A DNA stretch of 64,000 bases from Fusobacterium sp. (GCF_032477075.1 NZ_JAWDXO010000002.1:124001-188000); one strand, 5' to 3'. Counted from the stretch's first letter, positions 9,295 to 18,305 are shown. Numbers and translations: made by a program. Notes: generated by a model not told the origin, from the letters alone.

Positions 9295-10752
9295 ATGGAA
9301 AATTTTTATAAGTTATCTGCTGTTGAGATAAAAGAAAAAATTTCAAAAGGTGATATAAAATCTGAAAATATTGTAAAAGAAATATTTGAAAGAATAGAAA
9401 AAATTGATGGAAATATAGGAAGTTTTATTTATCTTAGAAAAGAAAAAGCTTTAGAAGAAGCAAGAAGAGTTGATGAAAAAGTAAAAAATGGTGAAAAACT
9501 CGGTATTTTAGGTGGAATTCCTGTTTCTATAAAAGATAATATGGTTTCTGAAGGAGATATAAGCACTTCTTGTTCTAAAATACTTGAAGGATATACTGGA
9601 ATATATAATGCTACTGCTGTAAAAAAACTAAAAGAAGCAGATGCTATTATTATTGGTGTAACTAATATGGATGAATTTGCCATGGGAAGCACTACAAAAA
9701 CTTCTTGTTATAAAAAAACAAAAAATCCTTGGAATACTGAGAGAGTTCCTGGTGGAAGCAGTGGAGGTGCTGCTGCTTCAATAGCTGCTCAGGAAGTTTT
9801 TATTTCTCTTGGATCAGATACTGGTGGAAGTATCAGACAGCCAGCATCTTTTTGTGGAGTAGTTGGAATGAAACCTACTTATGGAAGAGTTTCAAGATAT
9901 GGACTTATGGCATTTGCCTCATCTCTGGATCAAATAGGCCCTATAGCTAAAAATGTAGGAGACATAGCTCTTTGTATGAATGCTATTGCTGGTGAAGATG
10001 ATTATGATGCCACTGTATCTAAAAAAGAAGTCCCTGATTATACAAAATTTCTAGGAAAAGATATCAAAGGAATGAAAATTGGTGTTCCTAAAGAGTATTT
10101 TATTGATGGAATAAAAGAAGATGTAAGAAAAGTGGTAGATGAAGCTCTTGAAAAATTTAAAAAACTTGGTGCTGAAATAATTGAAATATCTCTTCCTCAC
10201 ACTAAATATGCTGTTCCTACTTATTATGTACTTGCTCCAGCTGAAGCAAGTTCAAACCTTGCAAGATTTGATGGAGTGAGATATGGATATAGAAGCAAAG
10301 ATATTAAAAATATAGATGATCTATACATCAATTCAAGAACAGAAGGTTTTGGAGATGAAGTTAAAAGAAGAATAATGATTGGAACTTATGTGTTAAGTGC
10401 TGGTTTCTATGATGCTTACTTCAAAAAAGCTCAAAAAGTAAGAAAGTTAATTAAAGATGACTTTGACAAAGCTTTTGAAAATGTAGATATTATATTTACT
10501 CCAGTATCTCCAAGTACAGCTTTTAAATTAGATGATATAAAAACTCCTATTGAATTATATCTTGAAGATATATTCACAATTTCTGCTAACTTAGCAGGTA
10601 TCCCTGGTATTTCCATACCAGCTGGACTTGCTGATGGACTGCCTGTTGGTATACAGCTTCTTGGAAAACCTTTCTGTGAGGGAGAACTTATACAAGCTGG
10701 AGATGCATTTGAAAAAATTAGAGGAGAATGGAAACTTCCTGTGATAGACTAG
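9295..10752 (+). CDS. gatA: Asp-tRNA(Asn)/Glu-tRNA(Gln) amidotransferase subunit A
   Basis: 485-residue amidase-signature enzyme. The Ser-cisSer-Lys triad is visible: Lys80 in PVSIKDN, Ser155 in PGGSSGGA and Ser179 in SDTGGSIRQP. It hydrolyses glutamine and channels ammonia to GatB for amidation of misacylated Glu-tRNA(Gln) or Asp-tRNA(Asn). RBS GAGGAGG lies upstream. Full length compared with the family. Second gene of the gatCAB operon; gatB begins 29 bases after its stop. Confidence 0.97.
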   Translation: MENFYKLSAVEIKEKISKGDIKSENIVKEIFERIEKIDGNIGSFIYLRKEKALEEARRVDEKVKNGEKLGILGGIPVSIKDNMVSEGDISTSCSKILEGYTGIYNATAVKKLKEADAIIIGVTNMDEFAMGSTTKTSCYKKTKNPWNTERVPGGSSGGAAASIAAQEVFISLGSDTGGSIRQPASFCGVVGMKPTYGRVSRYGLMAFASSLDQIGPIAKNVGDIALCMNAIAGEDDYDATVSKKEVPDYTKFLGKDIKGMKIGVPKEYFIDGIKEDVRKVVDEALEKFKKLGAEIIEISLPHTKYAVPTYYVLAPAEASSNLARFDGVRYGYRSKDIKNIDDLYINSRTEGFGDEVKRRIMIGTYVLSAGFYDAYFKKAQKVRKLIKDDFDKAFENVDIIFTPVSPSTAFKLDDIKTPIELYLEDIFTISANLAGIPGISIPAGLADGLPVGIQLLGKPFCEGELIQAGDAFEKIRGEWKLPVID

Positions 10753-10781
10753 GAAGATTCTATTTAGAAGGAGAGATAAAT

Positions 10782-12227
10782 ATGTTGAGAGAATGGGAAT
10801 CAGTAATAGGATTGGAGGTTCACCTTCAATTAAAAACTGGAACAAAAGTCTGGTGTGGTTGTAGTGCTGACTATGACAATGCTGACTCTAATACACATAC
10901 TTGTCCTATCTGTTTAGGACACCCTGGAGCTCTTCCTAAACTTAATAAAAAAGTTGTGGAATATGCTGTAAAAGCTGGACTTGCACTTAACTGCAAAATA
11001 AATAATGAGAGTGGCTTTGATAGAAAAAACTATTTTTATCCTGACACTCCTAAAAATTATCAAATAACTCAATTTGATAAATCATATGCTGAAAAAGGTT
11101 CATTAGAATTCAAACTTAATTCTGGAAGAATGGTAAAAGTTGGTATTACTAAAATTCAAATAGAAGAAGATGCTGCAAAATCTATCCATGCAGAGCATGA
11201 ATCTCTTATTAACTTCAATAGAGCTTCTATCCCATTGATAGAAATAATTTCTGATCCTGATATGAGAACTTCAGAAGAAGCTTATGAATATCTTAATACT
11301 TTAAAAAGTATTATTAAATATACTGGTATCAGTGATGTATCAATGGAACTTGGTTCTCTAAGATGTGATGCTAATATTTCTGTTATGGAAAAAGGCTCAA
11401 AAGTATTTGGAACTAGAGTAGAGGTTAAGAACCTTAACTCATTTAAAGCTGTTGCCAGAGCAATAGATTATGAGATAGGAAGACAAATAGAAACAATTGA
11501 AAATGGTGGAAAAATAGATCAGGAAACTAGGTTATGGGATGAAGAGGCTCAAGCTACAAGAATAATGAGAAGTAAGGAAGAGGCGATGGACTATAGATAT
11601 TTTCCAGAACCTGATCTTTTAAAACTTGTGATTTCAGATAAAGAAATAGAAAGTATAAGAGAAATAATGCCAGAATCTAAAGCAGATAAATTAATAAGAT
11701 TTATTTCTGTTTATGCTATTCCTGAATATGATGCTAATATTCTTTGTGAAGATATTGAATTAGCTGACTATTTTGAAGCAGCAGCAAAAACTTCAAATAA
11801 TCCTAAACTAAGTTCTAACTGGATTATGACTGAAGTTATGAGAAATCTAAAAGAAAAAAATACAACAATTGATATGTTTGCTATATCCCCAGAGCATTTG
11901 GGAGAGATAATCATCCTTATAGAAAAAAATGTTATATCTACAAAAATAGCTAAGGAACTTTTTGAAATAAAGCTTACTGATAATAGGGCTCCTGAAATCA
12001 TAGTAAAAGAAAAAGGAATGGTTCAAGTAGCTGACACTGGTGCTATTGAAGCTATGATAGATGAAGTTATCAATGCTAATCCTAAAATGGTGGAAGATTA
12101 TAAAAATTCTGATGAAGGAAGAAAACCAAGAGTTATGAAAGGACTTATTGGTCAAGTGATGAAACTTTCTAAAGGAAAGGCTAATCCTAACATGGTTACA
12201 GAATTAATGACCAAAAAACTAAGTTAA
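10782..12227 (+). CDS. gatB: Asp-tRNA(Asn)/Glu-tRNA(Gln) amidotransferase subunit B
   Basis: 481 residues from the ATG at 10782, which has GAAGGAGAG about six bases upstream and gives the family N-terminus MLREWESVIGLEVHLQL. An earlier in-frame ATG at 10728 lies inside gatA and encodes 18 unrelated residues, so I reject it. The kinase-like domain has EVHLQLKTGTKVWCGC with zinc-binding Cys pairs (WCGC and TCPICLG), then the helical and YqeY-like C-terminal tRNA-binding domains (KPRVMKGLIGQVMKLSKGKANP). It phosphorylates the misacyl residue and amidates it with ammonia from GatA. Last gene of the operon; a large inverted repeat follows. Confidence 0.97.
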   Translation: MLREWESVIGLEVHLQLKTGTKVWCGCSADYDNADSNTHTCPICLGHPGALPKLNKKVVEYAVKAGLALNCKINNESGFDRKNYFYPDTPKNYQITQFDKSYAEKGSLEFKLNSGRMVKVGITKIQIEEDAAKSIHAEHESLINFNRASIPLIEIISDPDMRTSEEAYEYLNTLKSIIKYTGISDVSMELGSLRCDANISVMEKGSKVFGTRVEVKNLNSFKAVARAIDYEIGRQIETIENGGKIDQETRLWDEEAQATRIMRSKEEAMDYRYFPEPDLLKLVISDKEIESIREIMPESKADKLIRFISVYAIPEYDANILCEDIELADYFEAAAKTSNNPKLSSNWIMTEVMRNLKEKNTTIDMFAISPEHLGEIIILIEKNVISTKIAKELFEIKLTDNRAPEIIVKEKGMVQVADTGAIEAMIDEVINANPKMVEDYKNSDEGRKPRVMKGLIGQVMKLSKGKANPNMVTELMTKKLS

Positions 12228-12237
12228 ATTTAAATAG

Positions 12238-12376
12238 AGAAAGTGATGAATTAAAAAGCTAAATTAAATTTTAGAATTTTAAAAACTAGAAAGATTTGTA
12301 TAATTAATAGTAAATCTTTTCATTAGAAAAATTTTAAAATTATATTTCTTCTTATGAATCACTTTCTTTTTTATTT
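12238..12376 (+). terminator. Large imperfect hairpin after gatB, probable terminator
   Basis: A perfect 10-base inverted repeat AGAAAGTGAT (12238-12247) / ATCACTTTCT (12358-12367) closes a ~130-base element ending in TTTTTTATTTT. Inside are further complementary blocks: AATTTTAAAA on both sides, and AAAGATTT (12290-12297) / AAATCTTT (12312-12319) around a 14-base loop. The whole can fold as one long imperfect stem. It likely ends the gatCAB transcript, but it is much larger than the other terminators here. Confidence 0.6.
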
Positions 12377-12463
12377 TAAAAAGGATTCTTTTGATTTAAT
12401 TAGAATAAATATATATGGAAATTAAAAGAGTTTGTTTGTAATTTATTATGGAGGTGTTTTATT

Positions 12464-13039
12464 ATGTCTATTAAAGGAACAGAAACTGAAAAAAATCTAT
12501 TAAAATCTTTCGCTGGAGAGTCTCAAGCTAGAATGAGATACACTTATTTCGCTGAAAAAGCAAGAGAAGAAGGATATGAACAAATTGCTAATATTTTTAT
12601 AGAAACTGCTGATAATGAAAAAGAACATGCGAGAAGGTTCTTTAGCTTCCTTGAAGGAGGAGAAAATCTTGAAATACAAGCTGCTTATCCTGCTGGATAT
12701 GTTGGAACTACTTTAGAAAATTTAAAAATGGCCGCAGCTGGAGAACATGAAGAACATTCAGAACTTTATCCTCAATTTGCAGAAGTCGCTGAAAAAGAGG
12801 GATTTAAAGTTATTGCTGGTGTATTCAGACTTATTACTAAAGTTGAAATTGAACATGAAAAAAGATATTTGAAGCTTTTAGAAAATGTAGAAACTGATCA
12901 CGTATTTAAAAAAGATGGAACTAACAGATGGAAATGTATTTTATGCGGATATGTACATGAAGGCACTGAAGCTCCTGCTAAATGTCCAGTTTGCTTAAAT
13001 CCAAAAGCATTCTTTGAAATAAAAGAAACTAACTATTAA
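12464..13039 (+). CDS. rbr: Rubrerythrin
   Basis: 191 residues. The N-terminal four-helix ferritin-like domain carries the diiron ligands (ESQARMRYTYFAEKAREEG, ADNEKEHARRFF, GEHEEH, and IEHEKRYLKLL). The C-terminal rubredoxin domain has the Fe(Cys)4 knuckles WKCILCGYVHEG and KCPVCLNP. It reduces hydrogen peroxide in the cytoplasm of anaerobes with electrons from rubredoxin or NAD(P)H. TATGGAGGTG precedes the ATG. The gene is monocistronic, bounded on each side by a ~130-140 base inverted repeat. I found no clear PerR box upstream. Confidence 0.96.
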   Translation: MSIKGTETEKNLLKSFAGESQARMRYTYFAEKAREEGYEQIANIFIETADNEKEHARRFFSFLEGGENLEIQAAYPAGYVGTTLENLKMAAAGEHEEHSELYPQFAEVAEKEGFKVIAGVFRLITKVEIEHEKRYLKLLENVETDHVFKKDGTNRWKCILCGYVHEGTEAPAKCPVCLNPKAFFEIKETNY

Positions 13040-13043
13040 TATT

Positions 13044-13187
13044 AAAAAGAGAGAATGTCATTAAGTAGAAAGATTTTTTAAAGATTACAACAGTTCCACT
13101 GTTGCATCTCAGTAATTATAGCAGCTAAAATTATAGATGCTTAATTACCGGAAAATTTATTCTAACTTTTTAGCCATTCTCTTTTTA
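13044..13187. repeat. Large imperfect inverted repeat between rubrerythrin and MATE genes
   Basis: Outer arms AAAAAGAGAGAATG (13044-13057) and CATTCTCTTTTT (13175-13186). Further pairing continues inward (CATTAAGTAGAAAG against ATTCTAACTTTTTAG). In the middle are two small hairpins: CAACAG-TTCCA-CTGTTG, and GCATCT...AGATGC. The two genes on either side converge, so at least part serves as a bidirectional terminator, but the internal hairpins exceed what a terminator needs. Confidence 0.6.
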
Positions 13188-13203
13188 TTTTATCCTTCCT
13201 ATA

Positions 13204-14556
13204 CTACTCTTTTACAATTACAACTCTCATCCATTTCTTAGAAAAGAAGAATATTCCTCCCATTAATACCCCAAACATAGAAGCCAGAGGTGCTCCCAAT
13301 CCAAGTCCATATAGTCCCTTATTCAAAAATATTCCTAAGAAATAACATGCTGGAATCCTTATAAACAATGAGGCTGAAGCACTATTAATGAAAGAAAATT
13401 TAGTATGTCCTGCACCTATAAACAATCCATTAAAACAAAATACAAATGGAACAAGAAGATAATCATAACTTATTGCATTCAAATACTTCACTCCATGTCT
13501 TATCATTTCCTTATCTTCTCCAAATATGCTTAAACACTCTTCTGGAAAAATTCTCATAATTAAAAATATTACAAAAGAAATGCTGAGAGAAAATATTATT
13601 CCAGTTTTTAAAGTCTGTACTGCTCTTCTTATCTGTCTCGCCCCAATATTCTGTGCACTCATAGCTGAAACAGAAGCACTTACAGCAACAGTGGGAAGTA
13701 TTGCAAAACTATTCAATTTGCTGACTGCACCTACAGCAGCAGAAGCAGATACTCCAAAAGTATTAGCCAATGCTGTTAAAAATAAAAATGAAACACTTAC
13801 TATAGCATTTTGAGCTGATGAAGGTATTCCTATTTTTAAAAGTAAATCAAATCTGTCTTTATAGAATTTAAATGAACTTAATTTAAAATCAAATATAAAT
13901 CCATTTTTTTTCAAATAGATTACACATAAAATCATACTTATAGCCTGAGAAACAACAGTTGCTATAGCTGCTCCCCCTGCTCCCATGCCATACTTGGCCA
14001 CAAGAAGCAAGTCCAGACCAATATTTATTACACAAGCAACAGCAACAAAATATAATGGATTTTTACTATCTCCCATTCCTCTCATAACAGCACTAAGAGC
14101 ATTATAGCCAAATATAAAAACAGTACCAAGAGTTGTTACAAAAAAATATGCTCTTGTTTCTGAAAAAGCTTCTGCTGGTGTCTGAATCAATCTCAATAAT
14201 GGATTCATGGTAAATATCATCAAAGCAGTTATAATAACTGCTACTATTAGTAATGTAGTAAATAATGTGCTTATAGTTTCCTTCATAGCTTTTCTATTTC
14301 CTATTCCCAAATATTGAGCTACAAGAACTGTTCCTCCCACAGTAAATCCCATTACCATATTAGTTATTACAAACTGTACCTGTGAACCATTAGCAACTCC
14401 TGACATACTTGTAGTAGAGGCATATCTTCCTACTATTACCATATCTGCAACACTGTACAGTGTCTGTATCAAATTAGATATAAGAAATGGTATAGAAAAT
14501 TTTATTAATTGTTTTACAACATTTCCCTTTGAAAGGTCATTTTCAAATTTATTCAT
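13204..14556 (-). CDS. MATE family efflux transporter
   Basis: 450 residues with about twelve hydrophobic segments in two related halves, usual MATE length. The N-terminus (LIKFSIPFLISNLIQTLYSVADMVIVGRYAS) and NPLYFVAVACVINIGLDLLLV are characteristic of the NorM/DinF superfamily. It exports cationic drugs or metabolites across the inner membrane using Na+ or H+; the substrate is not readable. A monocistronic gene, convergent with rubrerythrin and transcribed in the same direction as the UPF0210 gene behind it. Confidence 0.92.
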   Translation of the reverse strand: MNKFENDLSKGNVVKQLIKFSIPFLISNLIQTLYSVADMVIVGRYASTTSMSGVANGSQVQFVITNMVMGFTVGGTVLVAQYLGIGNRKAMKETISTLFTTLLIVAVIITALMIFTMNPLLRLIQTPAEAFSETRAYFFVTTLGTVFIFGYNALSAVMRGMGDSKNPLYFVAVACVINIGLDLLLVAKYGMGAGGAAIATVVSQAISMILCVIYLKKNGFIFDFKLSSFKFYKDRFDLLLKIGIPSSAQNAIVSVSFLFLTALANTFGVSASAAVGAVSKLNSFAILPTVAVSASVSAMSAQNIGARQIRRAVQTLKTGIIFSLSISFVIFLIMRIFPEECLSIFGEDKEMIRHGVKYLNAISYDYLLVPFVFCFNGLFIGAGHTKFSFINSASASLFIRIPACYFLGIFLNKGLYGLGLGAPLASMFGVLMGGIFFFSKKWMRVVIVKE

Positions 14557-14673
14557 TTACTCTCCCCTTAATATAATTTATCATATCCTTTCTATTTTAC
14601 ACTACTTTTTCTAGAAATAAAAGTATTTATTCTACATTAAATCAATAAAAAAGAAAGATCTATGAACAAAATA

Positions 14674-14710
14674 TAAATTACAAACTTTTTTATAAGAAGT
14701 TTGTAATTTA
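14674..14710 (-). terminator. Terminator of the UPF0210 operon
   Basis: Perfect 14-base arms TAAATTACAAACTT (14674-14687) and AAGTTTGTAATTTA (14697-14710), 48 bases beyond the UPF0210 stop at 14758. Confidence 0.75.
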
Positions 14711-14757
14711 ATTCAGCTGTTAATCATTCTCTTCTATATTATTTTATTAAAATTCAG

Positions 14758-16116
14758 TTAATTTTTAAAGCTATGTATAGGAGCAGGAATTCTTCCTCCT
14801 CTTTTGATAAAATTTTCACAACTGAATTTATTTACAGCCATAATAGGAGCATACCCCAATAACCCTCCAAATTCTACCATATCTCCTACTTCCTTTCCTA
14901 TTACTGGAATAAGTCTTGCTGCAGTAGTCTTATTATTTATCATTCCTATAGCTGCTTCATCAGCTATGATTCCAGAAATAGTTGCTGCTGTAGTACTTCC
15001 TGGAATAGCTACCATATCTAGACCAACAGAACATACACAAGTCATCGCTTCTAATTTTTCAAGAGTTAAAGCTCCAACTTTTGCAGCTTCTATCATTGCA
15101 TGATCTTCACTTACAGGAATGAAAGCTCCACTTAAGCCTCCAACATATGAAGAGGCCATTACTCCACCTTTTTTCACATTATCATTTAAGATAGCAAGTG
15201 CTGCTGTAGTTCCTGGAGCCCCTGCATGTTCAAGCCCCATCTCTTGAAATATTTCAGCAATACTGTCTCCAACAGCTGGAGTAGGAGCCAGTGAAAGATC
15301 TATTATTCCAAAAGGAACATTTAATCTTTTTGATGCTTCTTGAGCAACTATCTGTCCTACTCTTGTTATCTTGAATGCAGTTTTCTTTACTACTTCACAA
15401 AGTGTTTCAAAATCAGCATCTCTTACTTCCATCAGTGCCCTTTTCACAACTCCTGGTCCACTTACTCCTACATTAATAACACAGTCAGCTTCTCCAACTC
15501 CATGAAATGCTCCTGCCATAAATGGATTATCTTCCACGGCATTACAGAAAACAACTAGTTTAGCACATCCTATACTATCTCTGTCCTTCGTAAGCTCAGC
15601 AGTTTCTATTATTATCTCTCCCATTTTTTTTACAGCATTCATATTTAATCCATTTCTTGAAGTCCCTATGTTTACAGATGAACATACTCTTTCTGTAACA
15701 GCTAAAGCTTCTGGAATAGAATCTATAAGAATTCTATCTGAAGGTGTGCATCCTTTTTGTACAAGAGCAGAAAATCCTCCTATAAAATTTACTCCACATT
15801 CTTGTGCTGCTTTATCAAGAGTTTTGGCAATACTTACATATGAATCAGTTTTACATCCTGCTGCTGCAATAGCAATAGGTGTAACTGATATTCTTTTATT
15901 AACTACTGGCACCCCAAATTGTTTTGCAATTTCATCTCCAACTTTTACCAAATCTTTTGCATAAGTAGTTATTTTTTTATATATATTTTCATTAAATTTA
16001 TTAATATCTGGGTCAGCACAGTCTATAAGACTGATACCCATAGTGATAGTACGGACATCTAGATTAGCTTCTGCTATCATCCTGTTTGTTTCCTGTATTT
16101 CTACTCTGGAAATCAT
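14758..16116 (-). CDS. UPF0210 / DUF711 (PFL-fold) family protein
   Basis: 452 residues that look like the UPF0210 family throughout: MISRVEIQETNRMIAEANLDVRTITMGISL at the start, then FIGGFSALVQKGCTPSD, SSVNIGTSRNGLNMNAV, DLSLAPTPAVGDSIAEIF and VCSVGLDMVAIPG. The fold is related to pyruvate formate-lyase-type barrels but lacks a glycyl-radical motif. The biochemical role is not established to my knowledge. It lies 32 bases downstream of an ACT-domain gene on the same strand. This pair is conserved in many bacteria, suggesting the ACT protein regulates or partners it. RBS GGAGGAGTG. Confidence 0.9.
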   Translation of the reverse strand: MISRVEIQETNRMIAEANLDVRTITMGISLIDCADPDINKFNENIYKKITTYAKDLVKVGDEIAKQFGVPVVNKRISVTPIAIAAAGCKTDSYVSIAKTLDKAAQECGVNFIGGFSALVQKGCTPSDRILIDSIPEALAVTERVCSSVNIGTSRNGLNMNAVKKMGEIIIETAELTKDRDSIGCAKLVVFCNAVEDNPFMAGAFHGVGEADCVINVGVSGPGVVKRALMEVRDADFETLCEVVKKTAFKITRVGQIVAQEASKRLNVPFGIIDLSLAPTPAVGDSIAEIFQEMGLEHAGAPGTTAALAILNDNVKKGGVMASSYVGGLSGAFIPVSEDHAMIEAAKVGALTLEKLEAMTCVCSVGLDMVAIPGSTTAATISGIIADEAAIGMINNKTTAARLIPVIGKEVGDMVEFGGLLGYAPIMAVNKFSCENFIKRGGRIPAPIHSFKN

Positions 16117-16148
16117 GACACTCCTCCTTTATATTTTCAGCTCATTGA

Positions 16149-16418
16149 TTAAATACGATGCATACAATTGAAGATATCTTCATGCTGCATTGAAATTATA
16201 ACTCCCAGCACTTTTCCTATTTGTCTAAGTTCTTCCCCAATAACTTCCATAGGCTTTGATGGAGCAGTGATATCCACTATCATCATCATATTGAAATAAC
16301 CATCAACTATTGTTTGTGAAATATCAAGGATATTTACATTGGCATCTGATAAGTATGTACATACTTTAGCTATGATACCAACTTTGTCTGTTCCTAAGAC
16401 AGTAATAATACACTTCAT
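16149..16418 (-). CDS. ACT domain protein, UPF0237 family
   Basis: 89 residues forming a single ACT domain: MKCIITVLGTDKVGIIAKVCTYLSDANVNILDISQTIVDGYFNMMMIVD is the beta-alpha-beta ligand-binding half with the usual GxVGI/NI-D motif. ACT domains bind amino acids or small effectors, usually as dimers. No enzyme is fused to it. It is the first gene of a two-gene operon with UPF0210. RBS GGAGG lies just before the ATG. Confidence 0.92.
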   Translation of the reverse strand: MKCIITVLGTDKVGIIAKVCTYLSDANVNILDISQTIVDGYFNMMMIVDITAPSKPMEVIGEELRQIGKVLGVIISMQHEDIFNCMHRI

Positions 16419-16576
16419 TTTTTACCTCCTGAATTTTTTATTTATATAAATTTTTAATAATACAAAATAATACTAAAATATTTTATAATTATACCAAAAA
16501 ATCTATCTTTTTACAATGATAAAAGAAAATTTTATTTGTTTATATCTTCATTTTAAAAAATATTTTTTAAATCGAA

Positions 16577-16999
16577 TTATTCATATTTTTTGTATATACC
16601 CAATTCACGTTTTTTTTCTGAAACTTTTGCTAAAAGAGTTCCTTCTATCACATTTTTATATCCTTGTTTCTCAATTATATTTTTTATATAATTTATATGT
16701 GGACATCTATCATAATGATGATTATCAGTTACCATACAAGAAGCTAAATGGATAATCACTTCATTTTTTTTAATAATATCTTCTTCTTTTAACTTTCTGG
16801 ATAAATGCCCCAAAAGACTTGAAACTTCTTTTCCACAACATCCACCACATTCAAACATCATGTATTGTATATTCTGTTCTTTTGAATAAATGCTGAATGC
16901 TCTATCTCTTTTATAAAAGGAATCCATACAATAAAATCCACTGCATCTTCTTTTGGCTATTTCACATTGTATTATTACTATTAACTTTATGTTTTCCAT
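16577..16999 (-). CDS. CGGC domain-containing protein
   Basis: 140 residues, Cys-rich. MFECGGCCGKEVSSLLGHLSRKL contains the CGGC motif that names the family. Other Cys occur at CEIAKRRCSGFYC, ASCMVTDNHHYDRCPH. The putative metal-binding fold is found mainly in anaerobes, and its biochemical role is unknown. RBS GGAGG precedes the ATG. It is monocistronic, with a divergent DUF4438 gene upstream. Confidence 0.85.
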   Translation of the reverse strand: MENIKLIVIIQCEIAKRRCSGFYCMDSFYKRDRAFSIYSKEQNIQYMMFECGGCCGKEVSSLLGHLSRKLKEEDIIKKNEVIIHLASCMVTDNHHYDRCPHINYIKNIIEKQGYKNVIEGTLLAKVSEKKRELGIYKKYE

Positions 17000-17116
17000 T
17001 TTTCCTCCTTACATATTTAATTTCTCTATTAGAATAGTAGTCCAGAAAAACTTTTTTGTCAATTTTTTCAATATAACTGTAACACAATTGTCACAATATC
17101 TTGGTATATTAATAAT

Positions 17117-17204
17117 ATAAAATCTTTCCCCAAGATGTTTTATAATATAGATTTGTAAAAACAGAGTAATTTGAAAAATGAGTTCAAATTACTCTGTTTT
17201 TCTT
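17117..17204 (+). promoter_or_regulatory. Leader with hairpin and intrinsic terminator before DUF4438 gene
   Basis: Two hairpins lie in the + strand leader. The first is TATAAAATCTT...AAGATGTTTTATA around TCCCC (17117-17145, two-base bulge). The second is a perfect stem AACAGAGTAATTTGAA (17160-17175) / TTCAAATTACTCTGTT (17183-17198) followed by TTTCTTT. No + strand gene lies upstream (the neighbours to the left are all on the - strand), so this terminator either attenuates the DUF4438 gene or ends a small RNA. A weak promoter-like TTGTCA lies near 17090. Confidence 0.55.
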
Positions 17205-17272
17205 TACTAAAACTAAAAAATATATTAAAATATTAACAATCAGTAACCATTAAAATATTCAGGAGGAAAGAA

Positions 17273-18139
17273 ATGATTAAAACAAACAAAGAATTTTTAG
17301 TTATGCAATCAGTAGGAGGAAAGGTGCACAGTCCTACTATAGCTTCTCCTTACAGAATTTCCAGAGATGGAGATCCTATGATTTTACCAGCTACTGGTGG
17401 TATTTCTTATAATGTAAAAGTTGGCGATTCATGTATGACATGGGTAGGAGACCATGTTGAACCAGGAGTAAGTGTTAAAAATGATAATATTAATGAAAAT
17501 AATGCTCTTATGGTTCTTGGATGCATTGGAAATACAGCAAAAGTAATGACAGGAGATGCCAAGGGAGCTACTGGTTTTGTTACTGGTGGTCATGGTGGAA
17601 TTGAACATACTCTTGTATATTTTGATGAAGAAACTTTAGAAAAATTAAATATTGATGATAAAATACTTGTAAAAGCTTTTGGACAAGGATTAAAAATAGA
17701 AGGATTTGATGATGTTGTTTGTATGAACATTGATCCTGCTCTTCTAGAAAAGATGGAAATAAGAATAACAGAAGATGGATGTTTAGAAGTTCCTGTAGCT
17801 ACTGAAATCCCTCCTTACCTAATGGGATCAGGAGTAGGAAGTGCCACTGCTTTTTCTGGAGACTATGATATCATGACAGGAGATAAGGAAGCAAATGAAA
17901 AATATGGTATCAATGAATTAAGATTTGGAGATATAGTTCTTCTTCAAGACTGCAACAACTGTTTTGGAAGAGATTACCTAAAGGGGTCAGTTACTATTGG
18001 GGTAGTTGTTCACAGTGATTGCATAAAAGCTGGGCACGGACCTGGAGTTACTGCTATCATGAGCTGTCCTGTTTCAAAAATCAGAGGAAGAAAAGATAAA
18101 AATGCTAATATAGCATATTACCTAGGAATTACAAAGTAA
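17273..18139 (+). CDS. DUF4438 domain-containing protein
   Basis: 288 residues, soluble. It begins MIKTNKEFLVMQSVGGKVHSPTIASPYRIS and has conserved Gly/Asp/His-rich stretches (GDSCMTWVGDHVEPGVS, FVTGGHGGIEHTLVYF, LMGSGVGSATAFSGDYDIMTGD and VVHSDCIKAGHGPGVTAIMS), which I recognise as DUF4438. The conserved Asp/His residues suggest an enzyme, but no activity is established to my knowledge. GGAGGAAAG precedes the ATG. It is a single-gene unit with its own terminator, and its leader contains a second, upstream terminator. Confidence 0.85.
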   Translation: MIKTNKEFLVMQSVGGKVHSPTIASPYRISRDGDPMILPATGGISYNVKVGDSCMTWVGDHVEPGVSVKNDNINENNALMVLGCIGNTAKVMTGDAKGATGFVTGGHGGIEHTLVYFDEETLEKLNIDDKILVKAFGQGLKIEGFDDVVCMNIDPALLEKMEIRITEDGCLEVPVATEIPPYLMGSGVGSATAFSGDYDIMTGDKEANEKYGINELRFGDIVLLQDCNNCFGRDYLKGSVTIGVVVHSDCIKAGHGPGVTAIMSCPVSKIRGRKDKNANIAYYLGITK

Positions 18140-18207
18140 ATTAAGATCTATCAAAAATTGTAATTAGATTTAATATATCTAAAAATTATAAATGAATTTA
18201 AAATATT

Positions 18208-18240
18208 AAGGTGGATGACAAAAACTCATCCATCTTTTTT
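18208..18240 (+). terminator. Terminator after the DUF4438 gene
   Basis: GGTGGATG (18210-18217) pairs with CATCCATC (18227-18234, one G-U) and is followed by TTTTTT. Confidence 0.75.
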
Positions 18241-18253
18241 TACAAAAAACTTG

Positions 18254-18305
18254 TTGCATAAATTTAAAAAAGATGTTATATTAATTTTATGTGGTTAAAC
18301 ACATA
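18254..18305 (+). promoter_or_regulatory. marR promoter with operator 1
   Basis: TTGCAT (18254-18259), 17 bases, TATATT (18277-18282). Directly after the -10, where transcription would start, lies TATGTGGTTAAACACATA (18288-18305), an 18-base palindrome with one mismatched pair. The same sequence recurs as a perfect palindrome before the next gene, which marks it as the probable MarR site. Autorepression is inferred. Confidence 0.65.

Noticed and set aside
10728..10781. Longer GatB start
   Set aside because: Lies inside gatA, no family similarity in the added residues, and the ATG at 10782 has a good RBS.
12384..12462. PerR/Fur box before rubrerythrin
   Set aside because: Only loose AT-rich partial matches; no convincing inverted repeat of the TTATAAT type.
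16516..16755. 79-codon ORF on the + strand
   Set aside because: It runs antisense to the CGGC protein gene, without RBS or recognisable features.
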